This document shows, in pieces, positions 45,000 to 53,957 of a stretch of 64,000 nucleotides of DNA (positions within the stretch are counted from its first letter, which is position 1; each line of letters starts with the position of its first letter). The notes beneath the pieces are model-generated. The model saw nothing but the letters and a program-made list of their open reading frames with translations, did no database searches and had not been told where the DNA came from. Position numbers and translations under genes: made by a program. The DNA comes from Clostridium formicaceticum (GTDB taxonomy: Bacteria; Bacillota; Clostridia; Peptostreptococcales; Natronincolaceae), in assembly GCF_001854185.1 (NCBI RefSeq), contig NZ_CP017603.1, positions 62,001 to 126,000 of the forward strand, in the 5' to 3' direction.

Positions 45000-45647
45000 A
45001 TGAAAATTGTTGAAACAATAAATCTCAATAAAAATTTCGGTAACAATAATATACTTAATGACTTTAATTTGTGTATTAATGAGCAAGAAATTATTACCAT
45101 AACAGGCAAAAGCGGGTGTGGAAAAAGTACTTTATTGAATATAATTGGTTTGTTGGACGAATGCACATCCGGTTCCTTATTCATCAATGGGAAGCAAATC
45201 TCAAAGATAACTTCCAAGGAAGCTGTATTATTACGAAGGTACCATATAGGGTATATTTTTCAAAATTATGCACTTATTGATAGGGATACCGTTGAGGAAA
45301 ATTTAAAGCTTGCTCTACGATATAGCTCTGAAAAAGATAATAAAGGCATAATCCAGCAAGCTCTAGCCAAAGTTGGTCTTGAAAATTATGAAAAGAAGAA
45401 AATTTATGAACTTTCCGGTGGAGAACAGCAAAGAGTAGCCATAGCGAGGGTTTTTATTAAACCATGCAGTGTCATTTTAGCTGATGAACCGACTGGATCT
45501 TTAGATTCAGCTAATAAGCTTTTGGTACTGAACTTATTGGAACAGCTGAGACAAGAAGGTAAGGCCGTTATTATCGTTACGCACGATTTGGATATCGCAG
45601 AAAGATTCGACCGGAATATCCAACTGGAATCGGCATCGGCTATGTAA
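45000..45647 (+). CDS. ABC transporter ATP-binding protein (MacB/LolD type)
   Basis: A 215-residue ATPase with Walker A GKSGCGKST, Q-loop YIFQNY, signature LSGGEQQRVAIAR, Walker B VILADEPTGSLD and H-loop VIVTHD. The start is 1 nt after the permease stop codon with GGGGGAA before it, so the two are cotranslated. It energises the DUF1430-type permease. It is slightly shorter than usual at the C-terminus but has all motifs. Confidence 0.93.
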   Translation: MKIVETINLNKNFGNNNILNDFNLCINEQEIITITGKSGCGKSTLLNIIGLLDECTSGSLFINGKQISKITSKEAVLLRRYHIGYIFQNYALIDRDTVEENLKLALRYSSEKDNKGIIQQALAKVGLENYEKKKIYELSGGEQQRVAIARVFIKPCSVILADEPTGSLDSANKLLVLNLLEQLRQEGKAVIIVTHDLDIAERFDRNIQLESASAM

Positions 45648-45766
45648 ATAATTTTGTGTATTCTCTTATTTCGCTAATGTTGCTTTAATTTATCCTTAAT
45701 TTAATTTCTATAACAGCTTTTTTATGTAATATATGCAATAAAATCCAGCTTGAGATTAGACATTAT

Positions 45767-45811
45767 AAAAGGGTACTTGGATTTAAATAAAAAAATTCCA
45801 TGTACCCTTTT
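45767..45811. terminator. Bidirectional terminator
   Basis: AAAAGGGTAC/GTACCCTTTT form a 10-bp stem around 25 nt that includes further TGG/CCA pairing. It is placed between the convergent ABC ATPase and 2-hydroxyacid dehydrogenase genes, with T-rich arms in both directions. Confidence 0.75.
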
Positions 45812-45839
45812 CATATTAAAATTAGCGGCAAAAATGAAA

Positions 45840-46826
45840 TTAATCCTTCATAATCCTTCCCTCTACTTCAGGATTTACACAATTTGGAGGTAATTTACCA
45901 TCAAGAGCAGCAAAAATATTTCTTGCAGACCCCTCCCCCATGACTACTCTTGTATCTAAGGTGGATGTACCAACATGGGGCGCTAAAACAACATTATCAA
46001 GATCAGCTAACCCCGGCTCCAGCAAAGGTTCCCGCTCAAAAACATCAAGTCCTGCCCCTGCAATTTCTCTATCCCTCAATGCCAGTACCAAAGCTTTTTC
46101 ATCAACAATAGGCCCTCGAGCTGTATTAACCAGTATTGCTGAATTTTTCATAAGTTTTAACTCATTGGTGCTAATCAGATGATGGGTAGAAGGAAGGAAT
46201 GGTACATGAATCGATATAAAATCTGCTTCCTTTAGGAGTGTTTCCTGATCAACGTATTTGCCACCCGTTACTTTTTCAAAATCAGGCTTTGCCTTACTTC
46301 CAGTATAAATAATGTTCATATTGAAGCCTTTGGCACGCTGAGCCATGGCGGTACCAATACGCCCCGCCCCAATGATTCCAATTGTTTTACCACTTACTTG
46401 CGTTCCCATTAGATTTGTAGGACCCCAGTCACTTCCTCCAGCCCTTACATATCTATCACACTCAACAATTCGTCTAGCTGTGGCCAGCAGCAATGCCCAG
46501 GCCAAGTCTGCTGTAGCATCAGTAACTACACCAGGATTATTGGTGACATAAATACCATGTTTCGTGGCAGCCTCTACATCTATATTGTCATAGCCTACTC
46601 CATAGCCAGCCAGTATCTTACAATGAGACTTAATTGCTGCACAAATCTCTTCATCAATCTTAGTACCTGCTACCAATAAAGCATCATAGCCTTTAACTTT
46701 ATGTAATAACTCTTCTTTCGATAAATCTCTGGGCTCACAGTTCATCTCCACATCGCACCGTTGCTTCAATAAGTTTAATGCCTCCATTGGCAAAAGTCGT
46801 GTCACATATACCTTTGGTTTTGTCAT
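45840..46826 (-). CDS. 2-hydroxyacid dehydrogenase (glyoxylate/hydroxypyruvate reductase-like)
   Basis: A 328-residue NAD(P)-dependent D-2-hydroxyacid dehydrogenase. It has GIIGAGRIGTAMAQRAKGF (about 150-168), the substrate Arg in NTARGPIVDE, Glu in FEREPL and His in LAPHVGTST. The start ATG at 46826 follows AGAGGTG; the upstream GTG is part of that site. Family resemblance is closest to glyoxylate/hydroxypyruvate reductase. Monocistronic as judged by flanking gaps. Different from the gene at 20142, with which it shares only motifs. Confidence 0.9.
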   Translation of the reverse strand: MTKPKVYVTRLLPMEALNLLKQRCDVEMNCEPRDLSKEELLHKVKGYDALLVAGTKIDEEICAAIKSHCKILAGYGVGYDNIDVEAATKHGIYVTNNPGVVTDATADLAWALLLATARRIVECDRYVRAGGSDWGPTNLMGTQVSGKTIGIIGAGRIGTAMAQRAKGFNMNIIYTGSKAKPDFEKVTGGKYVDQETLLKEADFISIHVPFLPSTHHLISTNELKLMKNSAILVNTARGPIVDEKALVLALRDREIAGAGLDVFEREPLLEPGLADLDNVVLAPHVGTSTLDTRVVMGEGSARNIFAALDGKLPPNCVNPEVEGRIMKD

Positions 46827-47065
46827 TTTTATCACCTCTGCTATTTTTCTATAACAATCCTTAGACCTATCATCATTTTTTTAATATACCCTATTTGCTC
46901 CAGTTGTTTACTATTTTTTTTGCATGTTTCATAATTGTTACATTCTCGAATTGTTTCATTGTAAATCTCCTCGATTTTTTAATAAATATACTATTACAAT
47001 TATGCTACAAGATCAAGTAAATTCAGTGACTTTCACAAAACTTATTCGTAAAATAAATGCTTATT

Positions 47066-47803
47066 TTAAAATGCAGTTAATGGAACGTAATATTTAATAT
47101 ACCGATTTCCTTCTTTGTCTATAAACTGTCCTTTTTTATCCTTTACCATAACTGTAGCCCGTTTATTTATTCTATAAATAATACCGTCGACTTTTTTTCC
47201 TTGAAAAGTAAAAGACACTTGATCCCCTATTTTAAGTCCTAACTTCTTGTTTGCTATCTGTCTATAAGTTGGTAGCTGATGATAACTTTCAGTATGTCCA
47301 AACAGATTATTAGAGATAGTTTTGAATCGTTCTCCTTTGCAGCTTGATTTTTTGAAATAAATATATTCTATAGCATGGCAAATTTCATGTTCAAAAACAA
47401 GTTGTAAGGCTTCAAGGCTGTTTTTGGTGTCTATACCACAAACTGTTTTCTTTCCTTCTAAAAGATCATACTGTAAAAAGAAATCTACCCCAATACGAAT
47501 CTCAATTTTCTCTCCTTCTGATTTCATCTTATTTATGTTTTTAGAATAAAGAATAAGTCCTGCACTTTTCGTCATACGTTTAGATAATGAAAAAGAAAAT
47601 GTACCCTTAAAATCCTTTTTAAGCCTATTTTCTAAAAACACTTGATTATAAAGACTGAACAATAGTTCTAAGTCTGTTTCTGATATCTCCTTAATATTGC
47701 CGTTGTTTATGTTAGGTGATGCTTCTATCAGTGATTTATATACAATATCACGTTTTTTCTTGATTATTTTTCCCTCCAGCTTGTACTGTATAAATGGAAT
47801 CAT
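47066..47803 (-). CDS. SprT-like zinc peptidase-domain protein
   Basis: A 245-residue protein with the SprT-family zinc site HEICHAIEY (about residue 135) and a downstream conserved stretch GERFKTISNNLFGHTESYH, typical of SprT/SPRTN-like proteins. The last about 60 residues form a small beta barrel (GDQVSFTFQGKKVDGIIYRINKRATV). Bacterial members have unclear substrates; eukaryotic SPRTN cleaves DNA-protein crosslinks. Monocistronic. Confidence 0.8.
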   Translation of the reverse strand: MIPFIQYKLEGKIIKKKRDIVYKSLIEASPNINNGNIKEISETDLELLFSLYNQVFLENRLKKDFKGTFSFSLSKRMTKSAGLILYSKNINKMKSEGEKIEIRIGVDFFLQYDLLEGKKTVCGIDTKNSLEALQLVFEHEICHAIEYIYFKKSSCKGERFKTISNNLFGHTESYHQLPTYRQIANKKLGLKIGDQVSFTFQGKKVDGIIYRINKRATVMVKDKKGQFIDKEGNRYIKYYVPLTAF

Positions 47804-47908
47804 GCTGTAACCTCCGGTTATTCCTCTAATTACGAAGAAGCATTATAAATTGTTAATGAATAAAAGAGTCTGATGCTTTTAAAAAAATCAAGACAATAGA
47901 ATAAGCTA

Positions 47909-47932
47909 AAGGGAGGTCTATAAACCTCCCCT
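47909..47932 (-). terminator. Terminator after the chemoreceptor gene
   Basis: GGGAGGT/ACCTCCC stem (7 bp) with a 6-nt loop immediately after the stop codon at 47934; pyrimidine-rich sequence follows on the minus strand. Confidence 0.65.
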
Positions 47933-47933
47933 C

Positions 47934-48788
47934 TTAACCTACGATTGATTGGTTAAAACTATCAACAGCTGCTGCTATATTTTCCTGTTCCTTTGTAAGG
48001 TTTTGTAAAACACCATACTGTTCTTGCGTCGCCACCACATTTTTTTCTAAATTTGATGAAATTTCATTTACTAAGTTCTGGATATCTACTATGATCGTTT
48101 CAATTTCCTTGCTGGACTTGGCAGTTGTACCTGCTAGTTTACCGATCTCCTGTGCAACAATCTGGAAGCCTTTTCCTGCATTACCTAATCTAGATGCTTC
48201 AATGGCTGCATTAATTCCTAATATATTAGCTTGCTTAGAAATCGTCTTTAGTAAATGAATGATCTGACTGGTATTCATCATTCTAGCTTTTACTTCCTTC
48301 ATAGTCTCATGAATCGTTGTAGCATTTGCAACATGTTCATCTGACGTAGCTGCTAACTCTTCAAGTCCCGCAGTTGAACTTTGTAAGCTTAGATTTATAT
48401 CTGATGCCATTACGCTAAGCTGACTCATAAAAAACTCTCTTTTATATTCTAACTTAATTACATGACTTGTAATTAATGCAATAGGTTTTACCACTTCTGG
48501 ATCACCGGAAATACCAATAGCTGCTAAGTTACCATCTCCAAAATCAATCCCTATATTATAACCAGGCTTTGCACCCTGCATGGTTTTAGCCATTTCCTCT
48601 GTTATAGCTATTTCTGCTACTTCACCCGCTAGAATTTTTTTGGCACCATCATGAATATTGCCAATTCTCTCTTTTTGTGTTGAAGCGATGATCACTCCGC
48701 CTTCACCAAAAATATTGGCATTCTGCTGTGTTACTTCATTAATTAACTCTACTAGTTGTTGTGCAAAGTTGACATCAAGTTTAAACAT
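47934..48788 (-). CDS. Soluble methyl-accepting chemotaxis-type protein
   Basis: A 284-residue receptor without membrane helices. Residues 1-125 resemble the sugar-diacid recognition domain of CdaR ([45 protein letters not shown]). The C-terminal part is a chemoreceptor signalling helix pair ending in the tip [37 protein letters not shown]. It is short compared with transmembrane receptors and belongs to the cytosolic group. It probably senses a small acid inside the cell and signals to CheA. No other chemotaxis gene lies in the window. Confidence 0.88.
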   Translation of the reverse strand: MFKLDVNFAQQLVELINEVTQQNANIFGEGGVIIASTQKERIGNIHDGAKKILAGEVAEIAITEEMAKTMQGAKPGYNIGIDFGDGNLAAIGISGDPEVVKPIALITSHVIKLEYKREFFMSQLSVMASDINLSLQSSTAGLEELAATSDEHVANATTIHETMKEVKARMMNTSQIIHLLKTISKQANILGINAAIEASRLGNAGKGFQIVAQEIGKLAGTTAKSSKEIETIIVDIQNLVNEISSNLEKNVVATQEQYGVLQNLTKEQENIAAAVDSFNQSIVG

Positions 48789-48975
48789 CTGTAATTGCTC
48801 CCTTCAGCTTTTGTAACAAGGTCTTTAATTTTATTATATACCAGTTACTAAGCAAAGTCGACACGCAGTTTAAACACCTTAGATTGCTTCCTGTATTTAT
48901 CAACTAGCACTAAATATTTCCCGATTTTTAGCGTTGCTCCTCAAGAGATCTCTTTAAGCTTTTCTTATATCCTTT

Positions 48976-49416
48976 TTATACCACCTTCACCAAATCTCCT
49001 TTTTTTATTTTACCACCCCGTATCACTTTGCAGAATAACCCTTCGCTTGGCAAAAGACTTACACCAAAGGTTCTGCTAACAATACTGGGATGATCCTCTT
49101 TACCAATCTGGGTAACTTCTAAAACAACACTTGTACCCAATTTAAACCTGCTGCCAACCGATAAACTTGAAAAGTCTATCCCCTCTATTAAAATATTCTC
49201 TGCAAAATCACCTGGACCAGCATTTAGCTCATGTGCCTTATTTGTCTCTTGCACGCGGGTCCAGTTGAGACAAGTAATTTGACGCCCCCATTCTCCTGCA
49301 TGCCCATCTTTTTCTATCCCATAGTTTTCTATAACATCAGCATCAACCACTTCTTTTTTTAGCTGTCCTCGCTCTGGGCTAATAGAAATAGCATATATCC
49401 TTCCTTCAGTCATCAC
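48976..49416 (-). CDS. MOSC domain-containing protein
   Basis: A 146-residue MOSC-fold protein: GRIYAISISPERGQLK at the N-terminus, DGHAGEWGRQITCLNW, PGDFAENILIEGIDFSSLSVG and the conserved KEDHPS region. MOSC proteins handle the molybdenum cofactor or sulfur groups. It follows the Mrp/MinD/NifX cluster, where MOSC genes are common neighbours in anaerobes, and may complete the same metal-cofactor function. Confidence 0.88.
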   Translation of the reverse strand: MMTEGRIYAISISPERGQLKKEVVDADVIENYGIEKDGHAGEWGRQITCLNWTRVQETNKAHELNAGPGDFAENILIEGIDFSSLSVGSRFKLGTSVVLEVTQIGKEDHPSIVSRTFGVSLLPSEGLFCKVIRGGKIKKGDLVKVV

Positions 49417-49503
49417 GATACTCCCCTCTATTGAAAGTTTTTTAAAGCAATAAAATTGGGATTATTGATCCAGTCCTTATTTTACCTAAGTTAGAATATC
49501 ATC

Positions 49504-49734
49504 TTATTGTAACTGGTTAAATGCAACAAAAATATCTTCATGAGTATCTACTAAAAACCAAAACTCCATCTTTAAGTTTTCTGTAGTGCACTCCTCTTGA
49601 AATTTTCTTAACCATCTGTTTGCTAAGCACTCTCGCATCATTGGATTCCTGCCGAATCTTCCTGCGATCATATAAAAGCTTAGATATTCCCATGGTAATT
49701 TTTTTATTTTAGATTTTCTCCTTAGTGTCCACAT
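49504..49734 (-). CDS. Small hypothetical protein
   Basis: A 76-residue frame overlapping the end of the Mrp-NifX gene by 13 nt. It starts MWTLRRKSK and has a Trp/Phe/Arg-rich body (PWEYLSFYMIAGRFGRNP, MEFWFLVDTHEDIFVAFNQL). No clear ribosome site is visible, so the start is uncertain. Protein-like composition and its place between the ATPase and MOSC genes favour a real gene. Function not recognised. Confidence 0.5.
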   Translation of the reverse strand: MWTLRRKSKIKKLPWEYLSFYMIAGRFGRNPMMRECLANRWLRKFQEECTTENLKMEFWFLVDTHEDIFVAFNQLQ

Positions 49735-50906
49735 TCACTATGGTGTTGATGTTCATGACACACAGAGGCTGTGGATTTAAGATTACCTCGTAAATACTCT
49801 TCTGCTGCAACTTGCGCATTTCCTGCAGCTCCTGTAATTACTTCTATACCTTTTTCATTAAAAATATCAATTGCACCTCCCCCCATGCCACCAGAAATAA
49901 TAACATTTACACCCATATCATTCAAAAAATTCGGCAAGAATCCCGGCTTATGTCCAGGGTTAGGTATAGATTTACTGCTAACAATTTGATTGCCTTCCAC
50001 ATCAAAAATATAAAAACCCTCACAATGACCAAAATGCTCTGCAACCATACCATTTTCACTAGCTACTGCAATTTTCATTTTTTTCCCTCCATTTTCCATA
50101 ACTAAATACTTTGCAATATTATCAAGCCAATTCCCATCAAAAAATTCTATCTTACCTTTGTCACAGGCTGCTGAGACTTTAGGGTCGATTGGCAACTTTG
50201 CAAGAACATCGATATTATGCTTTTCTGCGATTTCCTCAATATGACTCTCTCCAAATATTTTGTATTCCTTATTGCAATCTGTACACTTAAAATAAGACAT
50301 ATTTTCTATTAATCCTATAATGGGTATATTCATCATTTCTGCCATTTTAACCGCCTTGGACACGATCATTGAAACCAATTCCTGTGGAGATGTTACAATG
50401 ACAATGCCGTCTACTGCTATGGATTGAAATACTGTAAGGGGTACATCCCCTGTACCAGGGGGCATATCAATAAACAGAAAATCAACATCGCTCCATATAA
50501 CATCTGTCCAAAATTGTTTTACTGTGTTAGCGATAATTGGCCCCCTCCAAACCACAGGATCTGTGTCATTGTCCAAAAGTAGATTAATGGACATGATATC
50601 AATACCTGTCTTACTTTTCATAGGAAATAGACCTAATTCATTTCCTACTGCTTTTCCCTTAACACCAAATGCTTTAGGTATCGATGGTCCTGTTATATCA
50701 GCATCAAGAATAGCTGTTTTATACCCTCTTCGATTCATGGTTACTGCAAGCATAGAAGTGACCAATGATTTTCCTACCCCGCCTTTGCCACTGACAACGC
50801 CAACAACTTTTTTGATATTACTTAGCTCATGGGGTTTAGCGGAAAAACTGGAAAAATCACGGTCATGACTGTATGTATTACAATTTTGATTACAATTTTC
50901 GCTCAT
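49722..50906 (-). CDS. Mrp/NBP35-type P-loop ATPase fused to a NifX-like domain
   Basis: A 394-residue fusion. Residues 1-270 are an Mrp/ApbC scaffold ATPase with deviant Walker A VVSGKGGVGKSLVTSM, DADITGPSIPKAFGVKG and the paired cysteines MSYFKCTDCNKEYKIFG. Residues about 275-394 are a dinitrogenase-cofactor-type domain (MKIAVASENGMVAEHFGHCEGFYIFD), ending in a His/Cys-rich tail (CHEHQHHSECGH). Known Mrp proteins carry iron-sulfur clusters to target enzymes, and NifX-like domains bind cofactor intermediates. The fusion joins carrier and binder. AAAGGAG precedes the ATG. Part of the cluster 49.5-53.7 kb. Confidence 0.9.
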   Translation of the reverse strand: MSENCNQNCNTYSHDRDFSSFSAKPHELSNIKKVVGVVSGKGGVGKSLVTSMLAVTMNRRGYKTAILDADITGPSIPKAFGVKGKAVGNELGLFPMKSKTGIDIMSINLLLDNDTDPVVWRGPIIANTVKQFWTDVIWSDVDFLFIDMPPGTGDVPLTVFQSIAVDGIVIVTSPQELVSMIVSKAVKMAEMMNIPIIGLIENMSYFKCTDCNKEYKIFGESHIEEIAEKHNIDVLAKLPIDPKVSAACDKGKIEFFDGNWLDNIAKYLVMENGGKKMKIAVASENGMVAEHFGHCEGFYIFDVEGNQIVSSKSIPNPGHKPGFLPNFLNDMGVNVIISGGMGGGAIDIFNEKGIEVITGAAGNAQVAAEEYLRGNLKSTASVCHEHQHHSECGH

Positions 50907-50929
50907 TTTACTGACTCCTTTATGTTTAT

Positions 50930-51784
50930 TTATAGTATATTTAAGGTTTTCTCAAAGATAGCTTTTATTGCTTGACCCGCTATGCAATCAATATCAACAA
51001 GACTTTTACCATTGTTAATAGCTTTTACAGCATTTGGGTCAAAGGGAATTCTTCCTACAAAAGGTAAACCTATTTTTTTGCAATATGCCTCTATTTTTTC
51101 TGTGTTTTCAATATTGGTATTATATTTATTGATACAAACAACAGTTTTTATTTGAAATTTTTCTGCTGTTTTAATAATACGTTTCATATCGCTGATGCCG
51201 GATATAGAAGGCTCCGCTACGATTAAAACCATATCGACACCGCTCAAGGATGCTATCACTGGACATCCTATACCGGGCGATCCATCTATGATTGCCACTA
51301 CGTTATTTTCAGATGCGGATTTCATCTGTCTTTTTACCTCAGTGACCAGCATTCCAGATGTACCACTTCCCATTTTAAGCTGAGCAGTGGAAAACACTGT
51401 TTCATCTACATAAAGCATTAACTCTCCTGCTTTTGCAGGTTTAAGAGATATCGCTGCCGCTGGACAAATTGTTTCGCAGACACCGCAGCCTTCACAAGCA
51501 TAATTATCTACGTTGTATGTATCCTTTACATGGATTGCATCAAAACGGCAATTTTGCCTACACAGATCACATTGAACACATAATTTCCCATCTATTTCTG
51601 CTTTAGGTAGTCCATAATAGTCTGTTGATCTCGGTTTTGTTAAGTGCTTCATAACGAGATGCAAATTAGGTGCATCCACATCACAATCTGCATAGGCTTT
51701 GGCATTTGATAACTTTATAAAGGCACTGGCAACTGTTGTTTTTCCTGTACCTCCTTTGCCACTAAGGATGAGTAACTGTTTCAT
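50930..51784 (-). CDS. MinD-superfamily ATPase with inserted ferredoxin domain (second)
   Basis: A 284-residue P-loop protein. Walker A is ILSGKGGTGKTTVASAF. Two 4Fe-4S motifs are inserted at about residues 65-110: CVQCDLCRQNCRFDAI and CEGCGVCETICPAAAI. VAIIDGSPGIGCPV forms the Walker B region. It overlaps its upstream paralogue by 23 nt. Pairs of such proteins are common beside NifX/Mrp genes in anaerobes. A role in ATP-linked electron transfer or cofactor assembly is inferred; the biochemical task is not established. Confidence 0.9.
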   Translation of the reverse strand: MKQLLILSGKGGTGKTTVASAFIKLSNAKAYADCDVDAPNLHLVMKHLTKPRSTDYYGLPKAEIDGKLCVQCDLCRQNCRFDAIHVKDTYNVDNYACEGCGVCETICPAAAISLKPAKAGELMLYVDETVFSTAQLKMGSGTSGMLVTEVKRQMKSASENNVVAIIDGSPGIGCPVIASLSGVDMVLIVAEPSISGISDMKRIIKTAEKFQIKTVVCINKYNTNIENTEKIEAYCKKIGLPFVGRIPFDPNAVKAINNGKSLVDIDCIAGQAIKAIFEKTLNIL

Positions 51785-52619
51785 CTTCCACCTCCCTAGT
51801 TATTCTTTGAAGCAGGTAAAAAAACAGATCCCTGTACTTTTGACTTTCTCTAATTGCAATTAAACCATCAGCATTTACTCTGCCAAGTTGCCTATCAAAG
51901 GGAAGTCTGCCTATGATTTTAATACTATTTTCTATACAGAATTTTTCTGCTGGATTTTCCTCCTCCAAACATTTGTTAAGTATCACACCATGGGGTTTAT
52001 TGAACAACTTGACTAGCTCATAAACCATATTTAGATTATGGACACCGAATAAAGTAGGTTCTGCCACTAAGATACAATAATCTACCTCCTTTATACTTTC
52101 CATAACAATACAAGCACTTCCAGGTGGGCAATCAATAAAAGTAAATTGTTTATCTGAACTTGCACAAGTCAGCAGTTTCTTAATGATTGGAACCCCTGAA
52201 GCTTCACCTGTATTCAATATTCCTGTTATTACCCCTACATTTTCTGAAACACCACTTTGAATTTCTCCAATAACTTTTTCTTTTTCCGACAGCGCCTTTG
52301 CAGGACAAAACAGCACACATCCTCCGCAGGAATGGCAAACTTCGTCAAAGATGATTAGCTTATCTTTAATATAAGCTAACGCATTAAATTTGCAAAATTC
52401 AACACATATACGGCACCCTTTACAAAGTTTTTCATCTACAGAAGGAGTCCTGATAGCAATGGCTTCAGACTGAACAGCCTTCGGTTTAAAAAAGAGATGA
52501 CCGTTTGGCTCTTCAACATCACAATCTATGTAAATAGATTCCTTTGCTGACGCAGCTAGGTTTACAGATACTAGGGTTTTGCCTGTGCCACCTTTGCCAC
52601 TTAGCACAGCGATTTTCAT
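51762..52619 (-). CDS. MinD-superfamily ATPase with inserted ferredoxin domain (first)
   Basis: A 285-residue paralogue of the next gene. Walker A is VLSGKGGTGKTLVSVN, the cluster motifs are CKGCRICVEFCKFNAL and CHSCGGCVLFCPAKAL, and FIDCPPGSACIVMES is the Walker B region. The start at 52619 is chosen, with GGAGGG about 7 nt upstream. The longer reading would only translate the end of the preceding gene in another frame. It forms an overlapping pair with the gene at 50930, suggesting a heterodimer. Confidence 0.9.
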   Translation of the reverse strand: MKIAVLSGKGGTGKTLVSVNLAASAKESIYIDCDVEEPNGHLFFKPKAVQSEAIAIRTPSVDEKLCKGCRICVEFCKFNALAYIKDKLIIFDEVCHSCGGCVLFCPAKALSEKEKVIGEIQSGVSENVGVITGILNTGEASGVPIIKKLLTCASSDKQFTFIDCPPGSACIVMESIKEVDYCILVAEPTLFGVHNLNMVYELVKLFNKPHGVILNKCLEEENPAEKFCIENSIKIIGRLPFDRQLGRVNADGLIAIRESQKYRDLFFYLLQRITREVEDETVTHP

Positions 52620-52620
52620 G

Positions 52621-52989
52621 CTATTTCCCTCCATGATTATGTAATCCAGCGTGAATTTCTTCCAATAAAGATAGCTTTCCATCTATGAAAGCATTGATAT
52701 TCTCCATAATAGAGGTGTTAATTGTTTTGTATATTTTGATGTCATCTGCTTTAATGACCTCTGCAGCATTCTCTCCACATCGTGGCGTAAGTAAGGCGCT
52801 TATCTTACTATCCACAATCGTCTGTGCAGCCTTAATCCCAGCTCCACCTTGACTGGCAGCGGCACTATTATCTAAATAAATACTTTCTTTCGATTCAGTA
52901 TCGTAAATAAGAAAGTAAGGTGCACGTCCAAATGATTGGCATATACTGTTTTTCATAGACTTATCATCTACTGGCATTGCTATTTTCAT
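52621..52989 (-). CDS. NifX/NifB-type cofactor-binding protein
   Basis: A 122-residue single-domain protein of the dinitrogenase FeMo-cofactor family (MKIAMPVDDKSMKNSICQSFGRAPYFLIYD, GAGIKAAQTIVD). It is homologous to the C-terminal domain of the Mrp fusion at 49722. No nif genes are visible, so nitrogen fixation is not implied. Probably a carrier of a metal-sulfur cofactor. The ribosome site AAGGAGGAG precedes the ATG; the next gene starts 2 nt after the stop. Confidence 0.88.
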   Translation of the reverse strand: MKIAMPVDDKSMKNSICQSFGRAPYFLIYDTESKESIYLDNSAAASQGGAGIKAAQTIVDSKISALLTPRCGENAAEVIKADDIKIYKTINTSIMENINAFIDGKLSLLEEIHAGLHNHGGK

Positions 52990-53019
52990 TAAGACTCCTC
53001 CTTATAACTATTTTTATCA

Positions 53020-53403
53020 TTATTCCTTATTTTTTTTACCATTTCTTACAAAGTCTTTGTCACACCTATGTTTGGAGTGTCCACCAACACCACAGGACTT
53101 TTCAAAACCATTGCAAAGCCTATAGTCTCCACCCTCAATTTTTAACATTTTTCCATTAACCAATGACGTTGCAAGTTTTTTCCTTGCTTCATTGTAAATA
53201 CCTTGAACAGTTGTACGTGAAATGTTCATTCTGTTGGCACACTCCTCCTGCGTAAGTCCTTCCAAGTCAATTAGCCGTATCGTTTCATACGCATCAACGG
53301 TCATAGTAATAAAATGTTCTTCTTTCATTAGGGGTTTAAGTGGTCCAAACCTATCGCTTTCCGGCAAACAACATACTTTTCTCCACTTTCTCGGCCTAGG
53401 CAT
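53020..53403 (-). CDS. DUF134 helix-turn-helix protein
   Basis: A 127-residue protein of the UPF0251/DUF134 family: [16 protein letters not shown] at the N-terminus, then [42 protein letters not shown], a sigma-70 region-4-like helix-turn-helix. The C-terminus carries cysteines ([18 protein letters not shown]) that may bind metal. GAGGTGAGGG precedes the ATG. As the only DNA-binding protein in the cluster it is the best candidate to bind the palindromes at 53754 and 53792; inferred only. Confidence 0.88.
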   Translation of the reverse strand: MPRPRKWRKVCCLPESDRFGPLKPLMKEEHFITMTVDAYETIRLIDLEGLTQEECANRMNISRTTVQGIYNEARKKLATSLVNGKMLKIEGGDYRLCNGFEKSCGVGGHSKHRCDKDFVRNGKKNKE

Positions 53404-53464
53404 AATTCCCTCACCTCATTGCTGCAAAAGTAACAAAACCTCCCTCTGCTATCCTTGCTGCCTT

Positions 53465-53731
53465 TTATAAGCCCTCTAACTGCTTATCAATAGCATTAAG
53501 CCTGCTTTTAAGTAGTTCTTTTTGTTCCAGTAATAAATTTTTTTGAGTTTTTAAATTATTCTCATCATTTAGAAAATGTCTTCCAAATCCTCGTCTGCAA
53601 CCAAACCCAAATCTGTGATGAATTCTCAAGCCAACATCATACTTAAATGTACTTGCATTGATACAACCACCTAAACCAATTTCATTTATTGTTCCTACTC
53701 CCATTGGGCCAGTTCCATCTCTTCTCGGCAT
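53465..53731 (-). CDS. DUF5320-type Gly-rich small protein
   Basis: An 88-residue protein beginning MPRRDGTGPMG, the signature start of DUF5320 proteins. A Gly/Arg/Phe-rich middle (HHRFGFGCRRGFGRHF) and a C-terminal coiled coil (LLLEQKELLKSRLNAIDKQL) follow. The start at 53731 follows GGAGGTG; the longer reading includes the promoter. First gene of the metal-cofactor cluster. Function unknown, but it is a regular companion of NifX/MinD/DUF134 genes. Confidence 0.85.
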   Translation of the reverse strand: MPRRDGTGPMGVGTINEIGLGGCINASTFKYDVGLRIHHRFGFGCRRGFGRHFLNDENNLKTQKNLLLEQKELLKSRLNAIDKQLEGL

Positions 53732-53753
53732 ACAAACACCTCCTTTTAGTTTT

Positions 53754-53804
53754 TGACATATGTCATTTATATTTTTATTATATCCCATTTTTGACATATG
53801 TCAA
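53754..53804 (-). promoter_or_regulatory. Promoter with two TGACATATGTCA palindromes
   Basis: On the minus strand TTGACA (53804-53799), 16 nt and TATAAT (53782-53777) form a promoter. Perfect palindromes TGACATATGTCA lie at 53792-53803, covering the -35, and at 53754-53765, in the early transcribed region, centres 38 bp apart. Classic two-site repression layout. Confidence 0.8.
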
Positions 53805-53957
53805 TAATTATTATTTAAATATTCTAATACATTTTGTCTGTTTGTGGTTAATAAAGTTTAGAATACATTAAAAGGACTGAATCCTACATAATGTAGAACT
53901 CAGTCCTAGAAAATTTCTTGTTTAAGCTTATATAACCTTTTAAAATCAGTTTAGCAT

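Noticed and set aside
52621-53731. Nitrogen fixation gene cluster
   Set aside because: NifX-like and MinD/Mrp proteins occur widely without nitrogenase, and no nifHDKENB gene is present.
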